From: Candidatus Didemnitutus sp.
GTDB lineage: Bacteria; Verrucomicrobiota; Verrucomicrobiia; Opitutales; Opitutaceae
Reading direction: 5' to 3'
Assembly: GCA_030682505.1 (NCBI GenBank)
Contig: JAUXOH010000167.1
Span: forward strand, 1 to 5,423
DNA: 5,423 bases
Shown here piece after piece: positions 1-5,423 of the stretch; within the stretch, counting starts at the first letter, position 1; each line of letters opens with the position of its first letter. The translations under genes were made by a program, and so were the position numbers. Under the pieces are notes generated by a model. That model did no database searches. It was not told the DNA's origin and saw only the letters and a program-made list of their open reading frames with translations.

Positions 1-45
1 CATTCTGGGAAAGTGACGAGGGCCGCAGCCAAAGAGTCAAGAGCC

Positions 46-65
46 TGCTCGCCGGACGGGGAGCA
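46..65 (-). terminator. Weak terminator-like hairpin after the small gene
   Basis: TGCTC (46-50) and GAGCA (61-65) can pair, and two inner C-G pairs (52-53 with 58-59) can extend the stem after a mismatch. The hairpin starts 17 bases after the stop codon of the small hydrophobic gene on the minus strand. What follows is only moderately T-rich (TCTTGACTCTTT), so intrinsic termination is uncertain. Confidence 0.25.
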
Positions 66-82
66 AGGGGAAGGCGTTTCCA

Positions 83-286
83 TCAGGCGGCGAGATGCTT
101 GTGAAGAGTGGGTTGACGGAGGCGAATCCGGTTGTCGGTGATTATGATCCCGACCACGGTCAACCCGGCCGCCACCGCGACGACGAGGTCAGCGGGAACC
201 GGGGAAAGCAGGGTCGAGCTGGCCAGTGGGGTGAAGCCAGCGCCGGTCGCCGCACTGAGAGCAATAATTGAGGTCGTGGTTTTCAT
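83..286 (-). CDS. Small hydrophobic protein of unknown function (67 aa)
   Basis: I do not recognise a named family. The 67-residue product begins MKTTTSIIALSAATGAGFTP. It has a hydrophobic N-terminal stretch (about residues 5-27) that could be a signal sequence or a first membrane segment. A stronger hydrophobic segment follows at about 33-49 (ADLVVAVAAGLTVVGIIIT), and then a short basic tail (DNRIRLRQ...LHKHLAA) that would lie in the cytoplasm under the positive-inside rule. The frame stays open further upstream, but the ATG at 286 is chosen because the protein-like composition starts there and because the sigma-54-like promoter at 314-332 would place the transcript start about 19 bases before it. 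No Shine-Dalgarno is visible. The gene stands alone, read in the same direction as the efflux operon but 361 bases downstream of it. That it is a real gene is inferred from composition plus promoter; the function is unknown. Confidence 0.6.
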   Translation of the reverse strand: MKTTTSIIALSAATGAGFTPLASSTLLSPVPADLVVAVAAGLTVVGIIITDNRIRLRQPTLHKHLAA

Positions 287-313
287 GGTCGTGACGTTGG
301 TGATGCCAGAGCT

Positions 314-332
314 CTTGCACCGGCCGTGCCAA
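314..332 (-). promoter_or_regulatory. Sigma-54 (RpoN) -24/-12 promoter
   Basis: On the minus strand the site reads TTGGCACGGCCGGTGCAAG. The sigma-54 consensus is YTGGCACG-N4-TTGCW. The -24 half TTGGCACG is a perfect match, the -12 half GTGCA differs at one base, and the invariant GG and GC are exactly ten bases apart. The predicted transcription start lies near position 305, about 19 bases before the ATG of the small hydrophobic gene at 286. Sigma-54 promoters need an activator ATPase bound upstream, so the gene would be switched on by a specific signal. The site is also an imperfect inverted repeat (TTGCA / TGCCAA around CGGCCG), so a repressor operator or hairpin is a weaker alternative. 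Confidence 0.65.
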
Positions 333-439
333 GTGCCGCGTACAAAGCCTAAACCGCGGATCATCAATCCCTCCGGGGAGCCAAAACATGCCCCGCCGTT
401 CGCTTCGACAACGCGTTCCGTCTTCAATCTATCCGTGAA

Positions 440-457
440 CGGGAAACTTTTTTCCCG
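440..457. promoter_or_regulatory. Perfect inverted repeat, possible activator (UAS) site
   Basis: CGGGAAA and TTTCCCG form a perfect 7-bp inverted repeat around a 4-base spacer (CTTT). It lies in non-coding DNA about 140 bases upstream of the predicted start of the sigma-54-type transcript, within the usual range for enhancer sites of sigma-54 activators. No T-run follows the hairpin beyond the arm itself on either strand, and it lies about 190 bases past the efflux operon, so a terminator is less likely. The regulatory role is inferred from position and symmetry only. Confidence 0.35.
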
Positions 458-647
458 CGAGTGGGACGCGAAGCCGAGCGGGAGTGTCAATCGAGACCAA
501 CCGGCAGAAGAAATGGCCCGATCACTCAGAAGAGAGAACGAATGCGCCGTGGGTTGGGCGCCGTGTCTGGACCTTCGCGGACGGCTCGGGGGTTCCGGCC
601 TGGCCGGCGCTGTCGCACCCAAGCCCAAGACTCGTTGAATGTTGGAA

Positions 648-1856
648 TTATTCGTAGCGCAGGGCTTCGATGGGGTCCAGCTGCGCGGCTTTCCGCGCCG
701 GATAGAAGCCGAAGAAAACGCCGATGATCGCACTGAAAACAAACGCGCCGATGACGGCCGATTCCGAGACGAGCACGGGCCAGCCATTGAGTTTGGAAAT
801 GAGCTGCGATGAGCCAATCCCAAGCAAGATGCCGATGATGCCACCCATCAGACTGAGAATGATCGCCTCGGTAAGGAACTGCAGGAGGACGTCCCGACCG
901 TGCGCGCCGACGGCGAGGCGAATGCCGATTTCCCGAGTCCGTTCGGTCACGGAAACGAGCATGATGTTCATGATTCCGATGCCGCCCACGATGAGGGATA
1001 CGCCGGCGATTGCCCCGAGGAGCACGGTCATGGTCCGGGTCGTCGCGGTGGCGGCCTCGGCGAGTTCCAGTTGGTTGCGCACGGTGAAGTCAGGATCGCG
1101 GTTGTTGCGGCGCTGCGTCAGCAGGTCGGTCACGTCTTCCTGAATCCGGGCCATCATTTCCGGCGAAACGGCCTGCAGCAAAATGGAGTTCAGATTGGGT
1201 CGCCGGGCGACGCTGCGCAGGTGCGTCGTATAGGGAATGTAAGTGATATCGTCCTGATCCTGGCCGAAGTAGTTGAACCCCTTGCTGACGAGCACGCCGG
1301 TGATCTTGAAGGGCACGTTGCGCACCCGCAGGGTCTGTCCGATCGGGTCGGTGCCCGCAAACAATTGATCCGCGACGGTCTTGCCGATGACACAGACTTT
1401 CACGCCGTTGCGGACATCTGTTTCCGAAAACATGGCGCCCTCCGCGACAGCCCACGAGCGAATGTCGAGGATGGTGGTATCGACGCCGCTGATCTGCGTG
1501 TTCCAATTCAGGCCATTGGCCAGCACCTGGGTCCGGTCGCGGATCTCGGGGCTGACCGCGACGGCGCCGGAGATTTCATTCCGGATCGCCAACATGTCAT
1601 CCACCGTGAGCGAGCTCGCACTGCCCCAACCGCCGCGCATGCCGCCGGAGGTGGAGGTGCCGGGAAAAACGGAAATGATGTTCTGGCCGAGACTGGCGAT
1701 CGAGGCCTCGACCTGGGACTTTGCCCCGTTGCCAATGCTGACCATGGCAATCACGGCGGCGACTCCGATGATGATGCCGAGAGCGGTGAGGACCGAGCGC
1801 AGGATATTGCGGCGCAAGGCGCGCAGGGCGACGGTGATGGTGTTGAGGAAGCGCAT
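648..1856 (-). CDS. MacB-type ABC transporter permease (FtsX/MacB_PCD family)
   Basis: This is the inner-membrane subunit of a type VII (MacB-like) ABC transporter, which couples ATP hydrolysis in the cytoplasm to movement of its large periplasmic domain. The 402-residue protein has the expected plan: a short cytoplasmic N-terminus with basic residues (ALRALRRNILR), TM1 at about 20-43, a periplasmic MacB_PCD-type domain at about 44-272, then three TM helices at about 277-301, 329-350 and 366-385. Family signatures are TERTREIGIRLAVGA (304-318), just after TM2, and the C-terminal PARKAAQLDPIEALRYE (386-402). A Gly/Ser-rich loop follows the first strand of the periplasmic domain (67-82). The length is normal for a permease without a fused ATPase; E. 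coli MacB carries both parts in one chain of about 650 residues. The ATG at 1856 lies 5 bases after the stop of the ATPase gene, so the two are surely co-transcribed. No Shine-Dalgarno is seen. The family is certain; the substrate is unknown. Confidence 0.95.
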   Translation of the reverse strand: MRFLNTITVALRALRRNILRSVLTALGIIIGVAAVIAMVSIGNGAKSQVEASIASLGQNIISVFPGTSTSGGMRGGWGSASSLTVDDMLAIRNEISGAVAVSPEIRDRTQVLANGLNWNTQISGVDTTILDIRSWAVAEGAMFSETDVRNGVKVCVIGKTVADQLFAGTDPIGQTLRVRNVPFKITGVLVSKGFNYFGQDQDDITYIPYTTHLRSVARRPNLNSILLQAVSPEMMARIQEDVTDLLTQRRNNRDPDFTVRNQLELAEAATATTRTMTVLLGAIAGVSLIVGGIGIMNIMLVSVTERTREIGIRLAVGAHGRDVLLQFLTEAIILSLMGGIIGILLGIGSSQLISKLNGWPVLVSESAVIGAFVFSAIIGVFFGFYPARKAAQLDPIEALRYE

Positions 1857-1861
1857 GGCGG

Positions 1862-2623
1862 TCAGTCGGCGAGGTTGGCGGCGGTTTCGGCCGCTTGAAT
1901 CCGGCTCAGTTCGCCGGTCGCGTGCAACCGATCGGCCACCTGCACGTCATTGACCACCCGGCCATCGCGCATGATCAGGTTGCGCCGGCAGTAGCGCGCG
2001 ATGTCGAGCTCGTGGGTGACCATGATGACCGTGATGCCTTGTTCATTGAGCTTTTGGAAAACGCCCATGATCTCGACCGAGGTTTTGGAGTCGAGGTTGC
2101 CGGTCGGCTCGTCCGCGAGCAGGACTTGGGGCCGGTTGATCAGCGCGCGGGCGATGGCGACGCGTTGCTGTTGCCCGCCGGAAAGCTGACTCGGGAAATG
2201 CCCGGCGCGATTACCCAAGCCGACGAGCTCAAGGCACTGCATCGCTTTTTCACGCATCTCTTTTCCCGACATGCGGCGGGCACCATAGAGCATGGGCAAC
2301 TCGACATTCTCGAGCGCCGTGGTGCGCGAGAGGAGATTGAAACCTTGAAAGACAAATCCGAGCTTCTGGTTCCGGATATCCGCCAGTTGATTCCGATCGA
2401 GTTGCGAGACGTCGATCCCGTCGAGCAGGTAGTTGCCCTTGGTCGGCCGGTCGAGGCAGCCGAGCAGGTTCATCAAGGTGGACTTCCCGGAACCGGACGC
2501 TCCCATGACGGCGACGAAATCGCCGGACTCGATGGTGAGGGTCACGCCCCGCACGGCCAGCACTGGCACCTCGCCGGAGTGGTAGGTCTTGTGAATGTCC
2601 GTCAGCTGAACGACGTGGCTCAT
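1862..2623 (-). CDS. MacB/LolD-type ABC transporter ATP-binding protein
   Basis: This cytoplasmic ATPase pairs with the FtsX-type permease encoded directly downstream. The 253-residue chain has every catalytic motif: Walker A GASGSGKST (41-49), the Q-loop glutamine Q93 (VFQGFNLL), the ABC signature LSGGQQQRVAIARAL (147-161), Walker B LLADEP (168-173) with catalytic E172, the D-loop NLDS (176-179) and the switch histidine H204 (MVTHE). The stretch VFQGFNLLSRTTALENVELPMLY is characteristic of the MacB/LolD/SalX branch (COG1136). A C-terminal tail of about 25 residues after RDGRVV is less conserved. The ATG at 2623 is preferred over an in-frame TTG at 2629 because the protein then starts in the usual way (MSHVVQLTDIHKTY) and clears the adaptor stop by 2 bases. 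Such spacing suggests translational coupling, since no Shine-Dalgarno is visible. LolD is an alternative name, but the adjacent HlyD-type adaptor favours MacAB-like efflux. Confidence 0.95.
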   Translation of the reverse strand: MSHVVQLTDIHKTYHSGEVPVLAVRGVTLTIESGDFVAVMGASGSGKSTLMNLLGCLDRPTKGNYLLDGIDVSQLDRNQLADIRNQKLGFVFQGFNLLSRTTALENVELPMLYGARRMSGKEMREKAMQCLELVGLGNRAGHFPSQLSGGQQQRVAIARALINRPQVLLADEPTGNLDSKTSVEIMGVFQKLNEQGITVIMVTHELDIARYCRRNLIMRDGRVVNDVQVADRLHATGELSRIQAAETAANLAD

Positions 2624-2625
2624 CG

Positions 2626-4065
2626 TCAAAAGCGGCGTTGCCCGCCAAACGGATTGGTCGTCGCCGGCTGGGCCGAAGTGCCGCCGGCAAGCGAGATGCT
2701 GGTCACCAAAACGTCGCCTTCTTCGAGCCCGGAAATGATTTCCGTGGCGCTGCCGTCGGTGATGCCGGCCTTGACCGTGACGGCTTCGGGCGTGGCGCCC
2801 GGAGTTTTCTGCCGATAGACTGTGCGGGAGGTGACCGTCACTTCGCCGGGTCGGGCCGCCGGATCGGGCACGGGAAGTCCCCGGGCGATCATGAGTTTCT
2901 CAATCTGGTCGCGCTGCTCGGCGGTGGGCGGTCCACTGCGAAAATCGACCCCGACCTCGGTCATGATCTCACGCATGATGGAGCGTTGCTCCGGCGTCAA
3001 ATCGCCAAACATGCCAGCACCACCACGCCGGCCACCTCCGGCGCCAGCCGCCGCAGGCGCGGGTGCTGCCGCCGTTGGCGCTGCGATGGGTGAGCCTCCT
3101 GCTTTGGAAGTGTTGCCAGCGGGGGGAGGCGTCACCCCGGCGATCACCACGCCCTCGGGGATGCGCACGCGCAGGGCGGCGTTGGGAATGCGCAAGGTGC
3201 CGTCGCGCCGGGCGACGATGATGGACACATTGGCGGTCATGCCCGGTCGCAGCTTCAGGTCGCGATTGGAAACATTGATGATGGTGTCGTAGGTCACGAC
3301 ATTGCTGGTCGTTTTCGGTGCATTGCGCACCTGCACGACCTCGCCGCGAAAATTGCGATTGGGAAACGCATCGACGGTGAACGTGACCTGTTGACCGACC
3401 TCGACGCTGCCGATGTCAGCCTCGGCGACGGCCGCGCTGATCTGCATCTTGCTCAGATCGTTGGCGATCGTGAAAAGAACCGGGGCGTTAAGGCTGGCGG
3501 CGACGGTTTTGCCTTCCTCGGTCTGTTTGTTCATCACGATGCCGTCGATCGGCGAGGTGATGGTGCAGCGCTCCAGATCGACGCGCGCGTTTTCCACGGA
3601 GGCGCGGCTGGTCAGCAATTGGGACTCCACTTGTTGCAGTTGGGAGACCGACTGGTCGAGCTCCTGTTGGGTCACGAGCTTTTGCTCGAACAAGGAGGTA
3701 ACGCGCGCCGTGTTGATCCCCTGCAGTTTGTTGCTCGCTTCGGCGGCGGCGAGATTGGCCTCGGCCTGCCGCAGGCGCTGCTGGTACGTGGCGGGATCAA
3801 TCTCGGCCAGCTTGTCGCCCTTCTTTACGGGGGCATTGAAATCGACGTAGAGTTTCTTCACCAAGCCGGAGATCTGGCTGCCGACATCGACGCTGAGCAC
3901 CGGGTCGAGTTGCCCGGTGGCCGCGACGACCTGCAGGATATCGCCCCGCGTGACGGTGGCCGTCTTGTAGACCGGGGCGGCGACCGCGCGATGGTTGTTC
4001 GTGTAGTAATACCAACCGGCGCCTCCAGCGGCGAGGAGGAGGGTGAGAGAAAGGATTTTTTTCAT
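2626..4065 (-). CDS. MacA-like periplasmic adaptor (HlyD/RND-type membrane fusion protein)
   Basis: This adaptor should be anchored in the inner membrane and link the ABC motor to an outer-membrane channel. The ATG at 4065 gives 479 residues beginning with a basic signal anchor (MKKILSLTLLLAAGGAGWYYY, TM about 4-22). An upstream in-frame ATG at 4113 would add 16 polar residues in front of the signal and is rejected. Domains in order: first half of the membrane-proximal and beta-barrel region (about 32-58), lipoyl half motif VDVGSQISGLVKKLYVDFNAPVKKG (59-83), a Q/A-rich coiled-coil hairpin (about 92-165), second lipoyl half with TITSPIDGIV (168-177), beta-barrel (about 205-285) and the C-terminal membrane-proximal domain (about 405-460). 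Between barrel and C-terminal domain lies an extra segment at about 304-408: a P/A/G-rich linker, a GGGRRGGAGMFGD patch and two T-x-E-Q-R motifs at 357-361 and 381-385. The gene is first in the operon. No TolC-type gene is in the window. Confidence 0.92.
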   Translation of the reverse strand: MKKILSLTLLLAAGGAGWYYYTNNHRAVAAPVYKTATVTRGDILQVVAATGQLDPVLSVDVGSQISGLVKKLYVDFNAPVKKGDKLAEIDPATYQQRLRQAEANLAAAEASNKLQGINTARVTSLFEQKLVTQQELDQSVSQLQQVESQLLTSRASVENARVDLERCTITSPIDGIVMNKQTEEGKTVAASLNAPVLFTIANDLSKMQISAAVAEADIGSVEVGQQVTFTVDAFPNRNFRGEVVQVRNAPKTTSNVVTYDTIINVSNRDLKLRPGMTANVSIIVARRDGTLRIPNAALRVRIPEGVVIAGVTPPPAGNTSKAGGSPIAAPTAAAPAPAAAGAGGGRRGGAGMFGDLTPEQRSIMREIMTEVGVDFRSGPPTAEQRDQIEKLMIARGLPVPDPAARPGEVTVTSRTVYRQKTPGATPEAVTVKAGITDGSATEIISGLEEGDVLVTSISLAGGTSAQPATTNPFGGQRRF

Positions 4066-4089
4066 GCGCAGGTTGGGGGAGCGAAACAG

Positions 4090-4101
4090 TCCGACGTCGG
4101 A
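4090..4101. promoter_or_regulatory. Perfect 12-bp palindrome, candidate operator for the efflux operon
   Basis: TCCGACGTCGGA is its own reverse complement and ends 24 bases upstream of the adaptor ATG. A second copy of its GACGTC core lies at 4141-4146, 48 bases away, inside an imperfect palindrome. Efflux operons are often controlled by dimeric repressors bound next to the promoter, and the position fits. No clear -35/-10 pair could be picked out around it, and no regulator gene is in the window, so this remains a candidate based on symmetry and location. Confidence 0.35.
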
Positions 4102-4192
4102 ATGCAAATCCATCCGCTGATTCAGCCCGCCCGAGACCGAGACGTCGCGGCTCGGGGGCTGGTTTCACGGGGTGCCAGCTTTCCTGTTGCCA

Positions 4193-4213
4193 GAGAAGAT
4201 TCCCGGTCTTCTC
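4193..4213. promoter_or_regulatory. Inverted repeat upstream of the S10 start
   Basis: GAGAAGA (4193-4199) and TCTTCTC (4207-4213) form a perfect 7-bp inverted repeat around a 7-base loop, ending 13 bases before the carboxypeptidase ATG. It could be a repressor operator or a hairpin in the 5' leader that affects ribosome access. The purine arm GAGAAG resembles a Shine-Dalgarno in base content but is too far from the ATG (about 28 bases) to serve as one. Confidence 0.35.
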
Positions 4214-4226
4214 CTCGGCGCACCCC

Positions 4227-5423
4227 ATGAAAACCCCGAAACTGGCGTTGTCTCTGTTGGTACTGGGCGCAACCTTGGCCCTCTCCGCGCAGGAATCTCC
4301 GAAGGAACGATCCGAGGCGAAGCCCGCCGCCCCGGTGGTGGTCGAGAAAGACCCGCTCCCTTCCGTCACCGAACACGAGGTGACGATTGGCGGCAAAGTC
4401 ATCCGCTACCAAGCGAAGGCGGGCTATCTCGTGCTGAAGAACGACAAGGGTGAACCGCGCGGCAACCTGTTTTACGTCGCTTACACCAAGCAGGGTGAAA
4501 ACGACCCGGCCAAGCGGCCGTTGACCTTTTCTTTCAATGGTGGTCCGGGGGCTTCGTCGGTTTGGCTGCACATGGGCGGCTTGGGCCCGAAACGCGTCAT
4601 CATGGGCGAGCGGGGCACGGCCGTTCCGCCGCCTTACCAGTGGACCGACAACGAGTGGTCCTGGCTCGACGAGACCGATCTCGTCTTCGTCGATCCCGTT
4701 TCCAGTGGGTTCAGTCGCGCAGCGAAAGGTGCCGAGGCAAAGCAATTTCACGGGTTCACTGGCGATCTCGAGTCGCTGGCTGAATTCATCCAACTCTGGA
4801 CCACGCGCAACGCCCGGTGGTCCTCGCCGAAATTCCTCGTCGGTGAAAGCTACGGCACGACGCGGGTTTCCGCGCTCTCCGACCGGCTCCAGCAGAAATA
4901 CGACCTCTATGTGAACGGCGTGATCTTGGTTTCCTCGATCTTGAATTTCCAGACGGCGCGCTTCGGCCCGGGCAATGACGTGCCGTATCCGCTGTTCCTG
5001 CCGACCTACACGGCCACGGCGTGGTCGCACAAGAAGCTAACGGGCGATTGGGCCCGGACCCTCGCCGGCGCGCTGCAACGCGCGGAAGCATTCGCGGAGA
5101 ACGATTACACGCTCGCCTTGATGCGCGGCGACGCGTTGGACCCGGTCGAGTTCGACCGGATCGCGGCCGAACTCGCGGCGCTCACCGGCTTGTCGCTCGA
5201 TTTCGTCAAGCAACACAACTTGCGCGTGAGCATCTTCCGTTTCATCCGGGAACTCCGCCGGGCGGAAGGGATTGCGGTGGGACGGTTGGACAGTTCGATC
5301 GCGGGCGTGCTCGACGAGTCCGAAGGGGATGGCCCCGGGGGCAATTTCTTCGATCCCAGCATGGAAGCGATCAACGGGCCCTACGCCAACGCCATCAGCG
5401 ACTACCTCCGGCGCGATCTCAAG
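4227..5423 (+). CDS. Secreted serine carboxypeptidase, peptidase family S10 (3' end missing)
   Basis: Family S10 enzymes are alpha/beta-hydrolase-fold exopeptidases that remove C-terminal residues from peptides, usually at acid pH. The window covers 399 codons with no stop, so the gene continues past the right edge. The chain starts with a signal peptide (MKTPKLALSLLVLGATLALS, likely cut near A21-Q22), then a charged Pro/Ala-rich linker. Key motifs are NGGPGASS (104-111; oxyanion region and N104, which in the family binds the substrate carboxylate), VDPVSSGFSR (155-164; usual form D-P-V-G-T-G-F/Y-S) and GESYG (206-210) with nucleophile S208 and E207, the other carboxylate-binding residue. NDVPYPLFLPTYTATAW is typical of bacterial S10 proteins. 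The catalytic Asp and His should lie in the missing part. The ATG at 4227 is chosen because it starts a proper signal peptide and no in-frame ATG, GTG or TTG occurs back to 4101. No Shine-Dalgarno is seen. The gene is divergent from the efflux operon; it was inferred by translating through to the window end. Confidence 0.93.
   Translation, partial: MKTPKLALSLLVLGATLALSAQESPKERSEAKPAAPVVVEKDPLPSVTEHEVTIGGKVIRYQAKAGYLVLKNDKGEPRGNLFYVAYTKQGENDPAKRPLTFSFNGGPGASSVWLHMGGLGPKRVIMGERGTAVPPPYQWTDNEWSWLDETDLVFVDPVSSGFSRAAKGAEAKQFHGFTGDLESLAEFIQLWTTRNARWSSPKFLVGESYGTTRVSALSDRLQQKYDLYVNGVILVSSILNFQTARFGPGNDVPYPLFLPTYTATAWSHKKLTGDWARTLAGALQRAEAFAENDYTLALMRGDALDPVEFDRIAAELAALTGLSLDFVKQHNLRVSIFRFIRELRRAEGIAVGRLDSSIAGVLDESEGDGPGGNFFDPSMEAINGPYANAISDYLRRDLK

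Larger units (their letters stand above)
287..647. other. Non-coding stretch between the small gene and the efflux operon
   Basis: These 361 bases hold the sigma-54-like promoter (314-332), the inverted repeat (440-457) and a GC-rich near-palindrome CCGGCC-T-GGCCGG (595-607). Open frames cross the stretch on both strands, but their translations are rich in R, P, S and A, carry no recognisable motif and look like GC-driven open frames. I see no clear intrinsic terminator for the efflux operon and no RNA gene. The palindrome at 595-607 lies about 40 bases after the permease stop and could help end transcription, but it has no T-run. Confidence 0.5.
4066..4226. promoter_or_regulatory. Divergent intergenic region between efflux operon and S10 gene
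   Basis: Both flanking genes point outward from this 161-base region, so promoters for both must lie here or overlap the gene ends. It contains the 12-bp palindrome at 4090-4101, a direct repeat CCGAGA-CCGAGA (4131-4142 including the GACGTC start), a 6-bp inverted repeat CCCGAG (4130-4135) with CTCGGG (4151-4156), and the hairpin at 4193-4213. No convincing sigma-70-type hexamer pair is visible on either strand. The shared region could allow joint control of export and peptidase, but that is only a possibility. Confidence 0.5.

Noticed and set aside
1..3. CAT at the left edge as a minus-strand start codon of a further gene
   Set aside because: The frame would lie entirely outside the window, so nothing supports it.
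485..490. Perfect TTGACA on the minus strand as a -35 element
   Set aside because: No -10-like hexamer is found 16-18 bases downstream (the bases there are GTCCCAC).
595..607. CCGGCC-T-GGCCGG as a terminator of the efflux operon
   Set aside because: A GC-rich near-palindrome, but there is no T-run after it in the direction of transcription, and the single-base centre leaves only a short stem once a loop forms.
132..638. Plus-strand open frame of 168 codons
   Set aside because: It lies opposite the small hydrophobic gene and its promoter region. The translation has no recognisable domain and a biased composition, as expected of a shadow frame in GC-rich DNA.
83..844. Long minus-strand frame (253 codons) ending with the small hydrophobic protein
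   Set aside because: Its first part overlaps the permease gene out of frame and is S/R/P-rich. Only the last 67 codons look like protein, and the sigma-54-like promoter lies inside the longer frame, just ahead of them.
4173..4193. Second GG-N10-GC (sigma-54-like) site on the minus strand in the divergent region
   Set aside because: Only TGGCA and the GC are kept (TGGCAAC-AGGA-AAGCT). The -12 half is poor, so this is probably chance.
4122..5030. Minus-strand open frame of 302 codons
   Set aside because: It is antisense to the S10 carboxypeptidase, whose motifs are unambiguous on the plus strand.

Overview
The window is GC-rich bacterial DNA. It holds a three-gene ABC efflux operon of the MacA/MacB type on the minus strand, a divergent secreted serine carboxypeptidase (peptidase S10) on the plus strand that runs off the right edge, and one small membrane-protein gene on the minus strand at the left. 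None of the five starts has a convincing Shine-Dalgarno sequence. The high GC, the leaderless-looking starts, the periplasmic efflux adaptor and the style of the S10 enzyme suggest a Gram-negative bacterium, perhaps Verrucomicrobiota (Opitutaceae-like). That placement is a judgement from general resemblance and was not tested by a search.

Layout from left to right. Positions 1-82 hold only a weak hairpin. Positions 83-286 (minus) encode a 67-residue protein with two hydrophobic stretches. Just upstream of it, at 314-332, is a very good match to a sigma-54 (-24/-12) promoter. The remaining non-coding stretch up to 647 contains a perfect 7-bp inverted repeat at 440-457, at the distance where sigma-54 activators often bind. 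Positions 648-1856, 1862-2623 and 2626-4065 (all minus; transcribed from right to left as adaptor, ATPase, permease) form a tight operon with gaps of 2 and 5 bases. The 161-base divergent region 4066-4226 holds a perfect 12-bp palindrome close to the adaptor start and a 7-bp hairpin close to the carboxypeptidase start. The S10 gene fills 4227-5423 and is incomplete.

The three operon products should assemble as one machine: the ATPase and permease form the inner-membrane MacB-like motor, which is split here into two proteins, and the adaptor bridges to an outer-membrane TolC-like channel that is not in the window. The substrate cannot be read from the sequence. The most unusual points are the sigma-54-type promoter in front of an undescribed mini-protein and an extra segment of about 105 residues in the adaptor that carries two Spy/CpxP-like T-x-E-Q-R motifs.
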